Positions 31,702-42,998 of a stretch of 64,000 nt of DNA are shown in pieces; the stretch's first letter is position 1, and every line of letters begins with the position of its first letter. The stretch lies in NCBI GenBank assembly GCA_037157565.1, contig JAZHRO010000062.1, forward strand, positions 7,502,001-7,566,000, read 5' to 3'. The position numbers and the translations under genes were made by a program. Source of the DNA: Thalassia testudinum. Its lineage: Eukaryota > Streptophyta > Magnoliopsida > Alismatales > Hydrocharitaceae. The notes under the pieces were generated by a model. The model saw only the letters and a list, made by a program, of their open reading frames with translations, was not told the DNA's origin and ran no database searches.

Positions 31702-33400
31702 TAATTAGCCCATATTCGTGGGCTATTTAAGTATCTAAATGTCTAGACATTAAATTAATTTTAACATTTAGGTAGCATACATTAGGATGTAAATAAATTA
31801 ATTCATATTTTTAGCCTAATTGCATAATTCATTCATTACATGCAATTAGAGTTAACTTAGAATTGCATGCATTTGATTAGTTAATCAATTAGGTGAATTA
31901 CTTGCATTATTTTAATTTAACATAGAAGTTAAGGGTTTATGCATAAATAACCATAATATTTTATTCTTTTATTCTTTTTTCTCCTTTGCACAGGTAACTC
32001 CTCCGGCTCCGGCTTTGCCTCTTCCTCCTGTGCATCACATTTATGCTATGGCATTTTGAAGTTGAAATCATGGCCATGGCTATAAAAGGAGAAGGGAGAG
32101 CTGCCCTTGAGAGGTGGCCACCATCCCCGACCCACCACTGTGCAGAGCTTTGAGCTTCTCCATTCCACCACCACTGGCCTCCTACCGCGAGCACAAGTCC
32201 ATACCACTATAGGCAAGTAGGGTGACAGACTGCTGCGCCACCATTTGGCTTGTGCGGATTACTGCGAGCACCTCAGCATGCACTACCACCCTCATTGCCA
32301 TCACCAGCAACCAAGACCACAACCGTGTACCTTCATCTTTCCAGTCGGTCAAGATGTCTGGGAATGATCCCAGACATCTGAGCTCCCAATAGTACCACCT
32401 CCATTTTCTTCCTCTTACGATACCTGTTTCCTTTCCACCAAAAAGAAACCAACATCACCTCCAATGCCAACAACTCACCAGTCGTCATCCTCTCCTCACA
32501 CTGTGCCTCCACCACGCCTCTCCATGTGCGCAGCAAGCAGCCCCGACCTTCGCCCCCAGCGCACATGCCTGCCTACACCTCCAGCCCACGTGCGCAGCCA
32601 TTGTGCACAGTAGCTTCCCCGCGAGTCCACGCAATCTAGACTGTGTGGGTTGCAACATGCGGCTTGCAGCGCGTAGCAGCAGCAGCTGCGGCCTTCAGTG
32701 CTTCCCCGCATGCAGGCTGCAGCGCGTAGCAGCAACAGCTGCGGCTAAGCTCAACAGCGCCCGCGTGCGCCCGCACGGCCAGTGCATCCACCGCCTCCAT
32801 CCGCATGAAGCCCTTCAGCGCACATGCCTCCTCTCCGTCTCCAGCAGCAGTAGAGAGCTGCAACCACCACCGACAGTCGCCGCTCCTCTCCTCGTCGCTG
32901 CAGCCTCCGACCACCGTTGGCCACGAGATCACCGCCATTGAATAGCTCTCAGCTCACTCAACCTCCGGTGAGCTTCTCTCCTTCAGTAGCAGCCTCTTCC
33001 TCGCGCACGGACAAGGGGAAGAATTTCCCTTATTTTGCTACAGTAAAGCCCCTATTAATATTTACATTTAGTGCCATTGTGAACTTTTATTATTATTTTA
33101 TTAAGCTGCATTGCAAAATATATCCTCTAGTTATGCAAAATTGCTATTTCAGCATTAGCACTTATTATTTATCTAATCTGAAAGTGATTTTGATTCTGTT
33201 TCTTGACTAAATTAATAGTGAACATCGATTTTTGGCCCTTGCGAGTTTAAATTGGCCATTTCCTCCCTATGGACACGACTCACTCCTAATTGAGTGGTTA
33301 TATTAATTGTTGATTAGTCGATTTTTTCACCACATAAGACTACAAACGACGCATCATTTTATGTGACAAACGACTTTAAAAGCAAAGAATCAACTCGTCA
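31702..33400 (+). repeat. 5' LTR of I (1699 bp)
   Basis: Starts TAATTAGCCC (TG decayed) and ends CTCGTCA. TATA box TATAAAAG at 32081-32088. A perfect 12-bp inverted repeat, AGATGTCTGGGA with TCCCAGACATCT around ATGA, lies at 32352-32379. A GC-rich, CpG-rich part spans about 32500-32950. The 3' LTR is nearly the same length and closely similar. Confidence 0.95.
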
Positions 33401-33402
33401 AA

Positions 33403-33420
33403 TGGCACCGTTGCCGAGGA
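33403..33420 (+). promoter_or_regulatory. Primer binding site of I (tRNA-Asp type)
   Basis: TGGCACCGTTGCCGAGGA, two bases after the LTR end, with the same two changes from the tRNA-Asp complement as in A. Confidence 0.9.
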
Positions 33421-34691
33421 GGCAACATGCTTAATTAATTCGCAATTATTCATTTGTTTAAATTGATTTTTAATTGAGGCATATTTAACTTGTTTTATCT
33501 GATTTGGTGCAAGGTACACATATTGCGCATGAATTTTCGCATCGGCCTTAGAAACGTTGTGATGGACCTTGTTTCCACCACTTTGGAGGAGGAATCGAGT
33601 TTCACATGTACGAGGAAGAGCTTGAACATTGGTGAACTTTGTTGTCACCAACTAGGAGGAAATTTGGAGTGATCATCTTCATCTCCATCGATTTGTCAAG
33701 TAGATAGAATTTAGGTTTTAGAACTTTACTTTTCTTTATTTTCTTGCACTAACATTTGGTTTGAGACCCTTGTTCTGGGGTATATTTTTAAGGGTTTATT
33801 CCCCGATTTTGTTTTAGGCCCGTGTTGGGTAGTTTTTGGGAGTTTGTTCCCTCTTTTCTTTAGATCTAGGTTTTCTTTTATGGGTTGTCTATCTTCTACT
33901 TGTTTGCACACAAGTAGGTAAAAAAAAATGAGCCGCTTGCTAGAAGCTGCCTGCCCCTAAGATGAACCATTTAGGTCTGTATGAGTAGCCTCTAGACTTA
34001 TTTCTCTACATTGCGTGCATTCTCGCATCGTTGATTGCTGGAAGCAAGGTACGCATTCTCTTACTTTGCATCTTATTCTTGATCACGCATTGCATTTGGA
34101 CTTAATTCGAAGACACATAATTTGTCTTGAAGCGATCTAACAAGTGGTCACATATATTCTTGAAAAAGGACTAATTAAAGGAGGGACATCTAAAAATCAA
34201 GGACTTGATTTTCAAACGTGCTGTGCGATTCAAAATTCAAAATCTTTTTGTGGTGTATGCACACTTATATCTTTTGCACCACAGCACGCATTTAGACACT
34301 CCTAAGTCTTGGAACGACTAGGATAAGAGCCCTCCTACCGTTGGATTCTGAAGTGTTCGGAACTTGAGATCAAAGGATCTGTAAATCCAAAGAGGGGGAT
34401 ACCCTGTCATGGATTTTTGGGGGTACTTGAGAAGCACCGCGAAAGCACAACTTCAAAGGAAGGCTTAGGCCTACTTGCATCCCTCGATCTTCCGTCTTTG
34501 GATTTTCTTTACCATTTGAGATTTAGGGAAGAACACCTAAGCTCCAACTAGGTCTTTTTAGGCATTTCGAAGGTTGACAATAGGTGTGTAATTGATTGGG
34601 CAACTTGCTTTGTCACCTACAATTTGAATTAAAGTCAAAGGCCTAAATTTGTAAAGATCGAACAAGTCCTTTTGAATTGTGTTTGTAGTGC
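33421..34691 (+). other. Untranslated leader of I
   Basis: About 1.27 kb with no credible frame. It differs from the leaders of A, F and G, so I is a separate family within the same lineage. Confidence 0.7.
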
Positions 34692-36410
34692 ATGCTTGGT
34701 AGGCATTCTCTTAGGAGTCAACTTGTGTTTGATCCTGAACCTGAAAGAATCTTAAGAAGAAACCTTCCAAGGGTAGAAATGGCCGGTCAAAGGAGCCTTA
34801 AGGAATATTTCATTCCAACCAATCAAGCTGGCCCTGCACTAAGTAGACCTGGAGGGGACAATCCTTATGAGATCAAAAGCAGTACCATATCCTTGCTGCC
34901 CTCCTTTTATGGTAGTACTAGGGAAGACCCTTACAGGCATATAGAGGAATTCACCGAGGTTGGTTCTACGGTGAAGTTGCAGGGCATTACTGATGATGCT
35001 CAAATGTGGACCCTCTTTCCCTTCTCCCTTAAGGACAAGGCCAAGTATTGGTATCACACCCTTGATGATATTAACACTTAGGATGCCCTGAAGGAGTTTT
35101 TGAAGTACTTCCCCATGAGCAAAACCAATCACTTTAGGAGGGAAATTATGAGTTTTGTTCAAAAGGATGGGGAAGCTTTCCATGATGCGTGGGAGCACTT
35201 TAATGACTTGCTGAGACTTTGCCCACATCACCAAGTGCCTAAATGGCAATTGGTTGAAAGGTTCTACACCAGACTTAATGATTCACATAGGCAAACTATG
35301 GATGGTGCCTGTGCAAGAACCTTTCTATCTAAGATTGAGGATGAAGCTTGGAACCTTTTTGATACTTTAAGTGAGAATTCTATTCACTTGAATTCTACCT
35401 ATGTGGATAGAAAGCCTACTCTCATGCAAAGAAAGTTGGAGGCGAATGAGGCAAGGGACACCCAGAATTTAGCCTATCAGATTCAATTATTAAAACAAAA
35501 TATGGAAAGGTTTATGTCGAACCTGAGTCCATTCGTATCTAATACCTCCACATCCCAAGCTTCTGAATGGTTCCCTGAGCTTGTACAAGCGGATCTAAAT
35601 GCCGCTCAAGGGTTCCGTCCTAGATCTCGTAATGACCCTTTTTCCAACACTTATAATGAGGGATGGAGGAACCACCCAAACTTTTCATGGAGACAAGGAA
35701 ATGTCTCAAATTTAGGGAATTATAAACCACAATCCTTTCAAAACCATCAAATGAACCAACCTCAGACCTTTGCCCAATCTAAGACCTCTGAGATGGATGA
35801 ATTGAAGGCAATGTTGAAAACTATGCAAGAAAGTCACAGTGCCATCATTCAATCTCATGACAAGGCTATACATGAGATGAAATCACAAATAGGACATCTT
35901 GTTGATGCCGTTAGACAGAGAGAAACTAGGAAGCTCCCCAGTGCTATTGAGGAAAATCCTAAAGGAAAAGGGATTGTCTTTAGGGAGCATGCTTAGGTGG
36001 TGACTATTCTGAGGAGTGGGAAAAAAATTTCCAAACTTGATGCTCCTATAGTCTCACTCCCTAAAAAACCATCCACTTCGACTTTCACCCCCACTGGAGA
36101 AGACTTGCCCAAATCTTCTCCGCTTGAAATCACCTCACCGGAAGAAGTTGCCCCCATTCCACCCCTTACTCGACATGACAACCCTTCCACCCAGAGATCG
36201 AGAGTGCCCTTTCTAGAGTGCTTATCCACCTCTGGGCAGACTTCTGTTGGCTCATCTGGAGCCAAAGATAAGATGGATGAGATCATGGAAACTTTCAAGC
36301 AAGTGTAGAATAACCTGCCTTTGCTTGAAGCTATCAGGCAGATTCCATCTTATGCCTGCTTCTTAAAGGACCTGTGCATGAAAAAGCGGCAATCTAGGAA
36401 ATAGGTCCAA
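34692..36410 (+). pseudogene. gag: gag of I
   Basis: One frame runs through with stops at about 35079, 35994, 36306 and 36402. ATG 34692 is the first in frame; ATG 34779 (MAGQRSLKEYF) is another possible start. The capsid domain reads STREDPYRHIEEFTEVGSTV, then LFPFSLKDKAKYWYHTLDDI, then FLKYFPMSKTNHFRREIMSF and WEHFNDLLRLCPHHQVPKWQ, the standard Athila-type gag signature. The Asn/Pro-rich part (GWRNHPNFSWRQGN) and a coiled stretch (DELKAMLKTMQESHSAIIQS) follow, then ILRSGKKIS before protease. No clear CCHC knuckle is visible. It forms the particle shell. Each stop can be explained by one transition. Confidence 0.9.
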
Positions 36411-37139
36411 TCAAAAGTTGTCCTACCTGATTTTGTTAGCTCAATTGTTCAACATGGCACACCCCCGAAACTTAAGGACCGAGGAGCCCCATACATCTCA
36501 GTAGTTATTGGTGACATATATGAAGCTCTACTTGATCTGGGTGCGGGGGTGAACATCCTTCCGAGCTATGTGTATGAACAACTTGGTGGAGGCAATCTGA
36601 AGCCTAGCCCTGTAATCCTTCAAGTTGCAGATCGATCACTCAAGACACCACGGGGAATTTTGGAAGATGTCCTTGTAAGAGTGGAGGATTTCTTCTTTCC
36701 CGTTGACTTCCTAGTTTTGGACACTGACCCTACCAATAAGCCAACCAAACCTTCCATCATTTTGGGCTACCCCTTCCTTGCAACTTCAGATGTTTCAATC
36801 AATTGCAATACTGGGGCATTGAAAATGGGCTTTGGGAATAGGAAAATCCAGCTTAATGTGTTTGATGCTTACAAACAAGCCGAACTTGAGGATTATTCTC
36901 AAGTTGAGGTGATAGATGACCTGATTGAAGAGGCAACCCCTGCAATGTTATGTGATGATCCCCTTCAGCATGTCATGCTAAATGAGCATTCCCATCTCTT
37001 GGAGGAATGTGAAGGGGATATACTAGAACTTGAGGAATTGCTAAGTGTTTCTGCTGAGTCTCTTCCCCCATCATCTCTGCCTAAGGTAGATCTGCTATCT
37101 GAGATTGGGACATCTATTATGAAACCCTCAACCATATAA
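36411..37139 (+). pseudogene. pol: Protease region of I
   Basis: The aspartic protease site reads EALLDLGAGVNILPSYVYEQ at about 36528, the D-L-G-A form usual for Athila-type proteases, followed by PRGILEDVLVRVEDFFFPVD and IILGYPFLATSDVSINCNTG, the second conserved block. It is in frame with gag. An acidic linker (LIEEATPAMLCDDPLQHVML...) leads to a stop at 37137. The active site and flanking blocks are intact. Confidence 0.9.
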
Positions 37140-38804
37140 GCCCCCGACGTTGAGTTGAAATCCCTCCCTGACACTCTCAAGTACATCATCCTAGGTGCCA
37201 ATGATAAGCTCCCCGCTATCATTTCGGCTGTGCTATCTGAGGCACAGGAGGGAGCCCTGATTGAATGCTTGTCTAGGCAAGAAGCTATTGCTTGGAGCAT
37301 TGCTGACATTAAGGGTATAGACTCTACACTCTGCATGCACCACATTTATACTGATGATTCCATCAAGCCATTCATGGACATGCAGAGACGTCTGAACCTT
37401 AATATGAGGGAGGTGGTCAAAAAGGAAATCCTAAAGTGGTTGGACGCTAGGATCATATATCCTATTACAGATAGTAAATGGGTAAGTCCTATTCATGTGG
37501 TGCCAAAGAAGGCAGGCTTTACTGTGGATCAATGACCAAGGTGAACAAGTTGTCACTAGACCCTCAACTGGATGGAGGGTCTATATTGATTACCGCAAGC
37601 TGAACACCACTACCCAGAAGGAACATTTTCCCTTGCCTTTTATTGATCAAATTCTCGAGAAATTGGCAGGGAACAAGTTCTATTACTTTCTCGATGGATA
37701 TTCTGGGTACAACCAGGTGGCAGTCTTTCCTGATGACCAGGAGAATACGACATTCATGAGTCCTTACGGTACTTTTGCATTCAGGAGTATGCCATTTGGA
37801 TTATGTAATGCCCTTCCAACCTTCCAGTAGTGTATGATGTCTATTTTTTCAGACATGATTGACGAGTGTGTTGAAGTGTTTATGGATGACTTCTCCATTT
37901 ATGGCTCGTCTTTCGACCAGTGTCTCCTGCACTTGGAGAATGTGTTGAAGCGATGTAAGGAGACTGGTTTAGTCCTCAGCTGGGAGAAAAGTCATTTCAT
38001 GGTATAGAAAGGAATTGTACTTGGGCATGTTGTATCCGAGCGAGGTTTGGAAGTAGATAAAGACAAGATTGATTCTATTTCCAAACTCCCATTGCCCACG
38101 AACATCAAATAGATTAGATCCTTTCTGGGTCATGCTGGCTTTTATAGGCGCTTTATTAAAAATTTTAGTAAAATTTCTAGGCCACTTTGTGACTTGTTGG
38201 CGAAGGAATCTTCCTTCAATTTTGATTCAAAGTGTGTCGAGGCCTTTCAAAGTCTGAAGGAGGCCTTGATCTCTGCGCCTATTCTCCAAGCTCCTGATTG
38301 GAAACTCCCATTTGAGCTAATGTGTGATGCTTCGGATTATGTAGTGGGAGTAGTCCTTGGACAAAGGGTTGAGGGAAGACCTCATGTGCTGCATTATGCC
38401 AGCAAGACTTTAACCGAACCTCAGCAAAACTACACCGTCACTAAAAAAGAATTACTTGCTGTAGTTTTTGCTTTGGAGAAGTTTAGGTCTTATCTGCTTG
38501 GGTCTAAGGTGGTTATTTTTACTTATCATGCAGCAGTGAAACATTTCATTGCTAAGAAAGATTCTAAGCCACGTTTCATTAGGTGGATCCTACTCCTTCA
38601 AGAATTTGACTTGGAGGTACGTGAAAAGAAAGGAGTAGAAAATGTTGTGGCTGACCACCTGTCTCGCCTTCCACTTAATGACTCTCTTTCTGGAGACATT
38701 TGTGAGACATTTCCCGATGAAACTCTAATGGCAGTAACACCAACTTTACCTTGGTATGCAGATACCGTAAATTACTTGGTCATTGGACAAACTCTTGGCT
38801 CTTG
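37140..38804 (+). pseudogene. pol: Reverse transcriptase and RNase H of I
   Basis: The fingers start with LKYIILGANDKLPAIISAVL and EILKWLDARIIYPITDSKWV, then a frameshift near 37523. In the new frame come WRVYIDYRKLNTTTQKEHFP, FRSMPFGLCNALPTFQ and the catalytic loop EVFMDDFSIYGSSFDQ (both Asp present, about 37880). Stops at about 37828, 38006 and 38110 each fit a C-to-T change. RNase H has [15 protein letters not shown] and [20 protein letters not shown], but [10 protein letters not shown] has Tyr where the family has the catalytic Asp. The end [10 protein letters not shown] is normal. The frameshift and the Tyr change make it inactive. Confidence 0.9.
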
Positions 38805-40031
38805 AGATGAGCAGAAAAGAAAGAGATTCATTTCCCAAGTAAGATATTTTCATTGGGAAGAGCCAGAATTATTTAGAATTGGACAAGACCAAGTATTGAG
38901 ATGTTGTGTACCTAAAGAGGAACAACAAAGTGTGCTGAGTTTTTGCCATGAACTTCATTGTAGAGGACACTTTGGTTCTAAGAAAATTGCTTTTAAGATT
39001 CTTCAGTCCGATTTTTGGTGGCCTTTATATAAGGATTCTCATAATTTTGTTAAGGCCTATATTAGATGTCAACGGACTGGAACGATTGGGAAGAGGAGTG
39101 AAATGCCTCAACACCCTATTCAATCTGTTGAAATTTTTGATGTGTGGGGAATTGACTTTATGGGCCCCTTCCCGTCGTCCCATGGTTATGAATATATCTT
39201 GGTGGCAGTTGATTATGTCTCTAAATGTATAGAGGCCATTCCTACGCACACAAATGACCACTCTGTGGTTTTGAAATTTGTGAAGGCCAATATCATATCT
39301 CGTTTTGGCTGCCCCAAGACCATTATAAGTGATGGGGGACCTCATTTCCGAAACCACCACTTCAATCGACTAATCAGGAGTCTGGGAGTGACTTACAAGG
39401 TTGCTACCCGTTACCATCCTCAGACGAGTGGCTAGGTTGAAGTGTCGAATAGGGAGATAAAAAATATTTTGGAAAAGACCGTTAGACCTGATAGGAAAGA
39501 TTGGTCCCAAAAGCTTGATGATGCTTTGTGGGCATATCGAATGGCCTATAAGACCCCTTCGGGTACTTCTCCCTTTTGGATTGTGTATGGGAAAGCATGC
39601 CATTTACCTGTTGAGTTGGAACATAAGGCACTTTGGGCTATTCAAAGTGTTAAAATGGATTTAGAGAAGGCGGGTAAGGCATGACTTCTAGAATTAAGTG
39701 AGCTTGAGGAGGTGAGGAATGATGCTTATGACACCTCTTAAGCTTATAAAGAAAGAACTAAGGTCTTGCATGATAAGTATATACTTCGAAAGACCTTTGA
39801 GCCCAACCAACAAGTCTGGCTTTTCAATTCTATACTTAAGCTTTTTCCTGGGAAGTTAAAATCTCGTTGGGATGGGCCTTACATAATCACTAAAGTGTTT
39901 CTGCATGAAGCTGTAGAGATTAAAAGCCTTTCCTCTTCAGCAATTCCCTTTATCGTCAACGGTCAATGATTAAAACCATACATTACTTTGGATGGCCATC
40001 TGGTTGACGAGGTCACTCTTGAGGAGCCTTA
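38805..40031 (+). pseudogene. pol: Integrase of I
   Basis: The zinc region has CHELHCRGHFG and YIRCQRTG; the first of the two Cys in the usual C-x-x-C appears as Tyr. The catalytic core reads [20 protein letters not shown] (Asp), CPKTIISDGGPHFRNHHF (Asp) and, past a TAG at 39433, [16 protein letters not shown] (Glu). [20 protein letters not shown] and [16 protein letters not shown] follow, the block typical of Athila-type integrases, and then FPGKLKSRWDGPYIITKV. Stops also lie near 39682 and 39739. It would insert the cDNA into the genome. Confidence 0.9.
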
Positions 40032-40085
40032 GCTCCTACCATTCTCCGCCTCAGGTAATATCTTCCTTTAACTATTTTTGTTTCC

Positions 40086-40120
40086 AATAAGGACATTGTT
40101 TGAACCAGGCATGGGGGAGA
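40086..40120 (+). promoter_or_regulatory. Internal polypurine-tract-like motif of I
   Basis: AATAAGGACATTG, a spacer, then CAGGCATGGGGGAGAGG, just after the integrase. Confidence 0.7.
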
Positions 40121-40741
40121 GGACCTGAGGCATTTTGTTTATAGCATGCCTACATTTTGCATTCATTCATGCATATTGCATTTAAAATAATAATAATAAT
40201 AATAATAAAAAGTTTTGACCTTAACTGGCTAGGTCCTGCATTCTTAAGCAAATTAGAAATCTAGGTAAGACTAAGTTGGTTCTAGGGTTGAACTTTAGAA
40301 GCTAAGTGAGCTACTAGCTTTAGACCTTTAGGGTCCTTTGTGGACTTAAAAACTTAAGTAGGAGTTAAGTTGCGGATCATTCCTCAAAAGGTTGAGGAAG
40401 GAAAGCTAGGGATTGAGTTAAAAGGTGGGGTAGTACTTGGAGTCTTGTTCTACCTTTTGGTTTACAGGTCCTTGCAATCCAAGCATCCAAATTTCACACA
40501 CTTGGTCTTGTGTAAGTAAGTAATCACCTTAATTCATTTCGTAAAAGAAATTTGGTTCTCTTAGTTTTGACTTAGGAGAGGCTTGAAAACACAATTTGAT
40601 TAGAAGAGTTTCTGCCGCAGGAGAGGTAGAGTATATACTCACCTTGAGGATGCGATGATAATATATTACCTCCTCGGCACTTGTCTCTTAGGATATCCAT
40701 CCTACTGGGGGCATGTAAGCGCATTGTGCAGTTCAGGTACC

Positions 40742-40885
40742 ATGGGCAGCCCTATCTCGAAGTGCCGATTGCCACAGGCCTGAATTCGCTTAAGAAATCC
40801 ATGGGCAATACTATCTCGAAGTGTCGATTGCCAGGAGTTCTTGGGGTCGCAATGGGTGATGCTATCTCAAATCATCGAAAGCCAG
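40742..40885 (+). repeat. Array of three 33-nt hairpin-like units in I
   Basis: Units 40742-40774, 40801-40833 and 40853-40885. Each starts ATGGG, has CTATCTCGAA (CTATCTCAAA in the third) near the middle and ends GCCA. The pairing flanks change between units: GGCA with TGCC, GGCAAT with ATTGCC, GATG with CATC. Length and spacing match the array of F. Confidence 0.75.
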
Positions 40886-41261
40886 GCACCCTTCGAGGTA
40901 CAGTGATGGGGACAATGAATCCGACACAGACCATGTTGATAGCTGATTCGAAGTTAGACTTAGAGGAATCAAACAAAAAAATATGTATAAATATTATTCA
41001 AAAAGAAAAATCCTTTTTCGTTTAACTCAAGTAACTCAGACCAACGCACATGCATGGATGCTTTAATCTCAGAGATCAATAAACCTTAGGGTAGAGTCAG
41101 AAATCAGGGAAACTTGTACCTGCAACTCGTCCTTAGCCGACCTAGTCTGCAACTTAACAACTACTTGGGAACCTTAGGTCTAAAGTATAAACTTAATATG
41201 TTTCTAAAGGAAGACCGATTGGGTTGGCTAGTCTACTTGGAGTGCTAGGTTTTGCTTGATT

Positions 41262-41298
41262 TTGCTAGGGACTAGCATAAACTAGGCATGGGGGTATT
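41262..41298 (+). promoter_or_regulatory. Terminal polypurine tract of I with hairpin
   Basis: TTGCTAGGGACTAGCA at 41262-41277 forms a short stem. AGGCATGGGGGTATT leads into the LTR start TGATTAGG at 41299. Confidence 0.85.
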
Positions 41299-42993
41299 TG
41301 ATTAGGCCATATTCATGGGCTATTTAAGTATCTAAATGTCTAGACATTAAATTAATTTTAACATTTAGGTAGCATACATTAAGATGTAAATAAATTAATT
41401 CATATTTTTAGCCTAATTACATAATTCATTCATTGCATGCATTTAGAATTAACTTAGAATTGCATGCATTTGATTAGTTAATCAATTAGGTGAATTACTT
41501 GCATTGTTTAATTTAACATAGAAGTTAAGGGTTTATGCATAAATAACCATAATATTTTATTCTTTTATCTTTTTTTCTCCTTTGCATAGGTAACTCCTCC
41601 AGCTCCGGCTCCGCCTCCTCCTCCTACGCATCACATTTATGCTACGGCATTTTGAATTTGAAATCATGGTCATGGCTACAAAAGGAGGAGAGTTGCCGTT
41701 TAGAGTAGGCCACCATCCCCAACCCACCATTGTGCAGAGCTTTGAGCTTCTCCATTCCACCACCACCGGCCTCCTACCGAGAGCACAAGTCCATACCACT
41801 ACAGGCAAGTAGGGTGACAGACTGCTGCACCAACATTTGGCTTGTACAGATTACTGCAAGCACCTCGGCGTGCACTACCACCCTCATTGCCGTTACTAGA
41901 AACCAACACCTCAACCATGTACCTTCATCTTTCTAGTCGGTTAAGACATCAGGGAATGATCCCAGACGTCTGAGCTCCCAATAGTACCACCTCCATTTTC
42001 TTCCTCTTACGATACCTGTTACCTTTCCACCAAAAAGAAACCAACATCACCTCCAATGCCAACAACTCACCAACCATCATCCTCTCCTTGCACTGTGCCT
42101 CCACCATGCCTCTCTGGGTGAATAGTAAGCAGCCCTGGCCTTCGCCCCTAGCGCACACGCCTACGCTACACCTCCAGCCCACACGCGTAGCCACTGTGCA
42201 CAGTAGCTTCCCCGCGAGTCCATGCAATCTGCAGTGCGCAGGTTGCAGCATGTGGCCTTCAGTGTGCAGCAGCAACTGCTGCGGCGTTCAGCGCTTCCCC
42301 GCGTGCGGCCTGCAGCACGCAGTAGCAGCAGCTGCATCCGAGCTCAGCAGCGCCCGCGCACGCCTGCATTACCTACGCGTCCACTGCCTCCATCCACGTG
42401 AAGCCCTTCAATGCACACACCTCCTCTCCATCTCCAGCAGCAACAGAGAGCTGCAACCACCGCCAACCGTCGCCGCTCCTCTCCTCACGGCCACCGCCTC
42501 CGACCACCATTGGCCATGAGACCACCACCATCGAATAGCTCTCGACTCACTCAACCTCCGGTGAGCTTGTCGCCTTCAATCGTGGCCTCTTCCTCGTGCA
42601 CGGACAAGGGGAAGAATTTCCCCTGTTTTGCTATAGTAAAGCCCCTATTAATATTTACATTTAGTTCCATTGTGAACTATTATTATTATTTTATTAAGCT
42701 GCATTGCAAAATTTATCCTCTAGTTGTGCAAAATTGCTATTTCAGCATTAACACTTATTGTTTATCTAATCTGAAAGTGATTTAGATTCAGTTTCCTGAC
42801 TAAATTAATAGTGAACATCGATTTTTGACCCTTCCGAGTTTAAATAGGCCATTACCTCCCAGTGGACACGACCCGCTCCTAATTGAGTGGTTATATTAAT
42901 TGTTGATTAGTCGATTTTTCAACCACATAAGACTACAAATGACACGTTAGTTTATGTGATAAACGACTTTAAAAGTGAAGAATCGATTAGTCA
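41299..42993 (+). repeat. 3' LTR of I (1695 bp)
   Basis: TGATTAGG...TTAGTCA. The TATA word of the 5' LTR is changed here to CTACAAAAGG at about 41676-41685. The 12-bp inverted repeat is imperfect (41945-41972). The right target copy GGTAC follows at 42994-42998. Confidence 0.95.
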
Positions 42994-42998
42994 GGTAC

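Larger units (their letters stand above)
40032..41283 (+). other. 3' untranslated region of I
   Basis: No env-like gene can be read in about 1.25 kb. The stretch holds the internal polypurine-like motif (40086-40120), a short (AAT)n run at about 40189-40209, and the three-unit hairpin array (40742-40885). The 114-codon frame at 40681-41025 overlaps the array and is a chance frame. Confidence 0.7.
31702..42993 (+). mobile_element. Element I: full-length Athila-like LTR retrotransposon
   Basis: Direct LTRs 31702-33400 and 41299-42993, a tRNA-Asp primer site, gag, protease, reverse transcriptase, RNase H and integrase in order, and a polypurine tract before the 3' LTR. Exact target copies GGTAC lie at 31697-31701 and 42994-42998. 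It is the most complete element here, 11.3 kb, with one frameshift and a set of mostly single-base stops. It is inserted in the LTR of G, and the same target word is still present unbroken in the LTR of F (around 4850). Confidence 0.95.

Noticed and set aside
40032..41283. An env-like gene in element I, as some Athila elements have
   Set aside because: No frame longer than 114 codons, no signal peptide or membrane segment; the longest frame overlaps the hairpin array.
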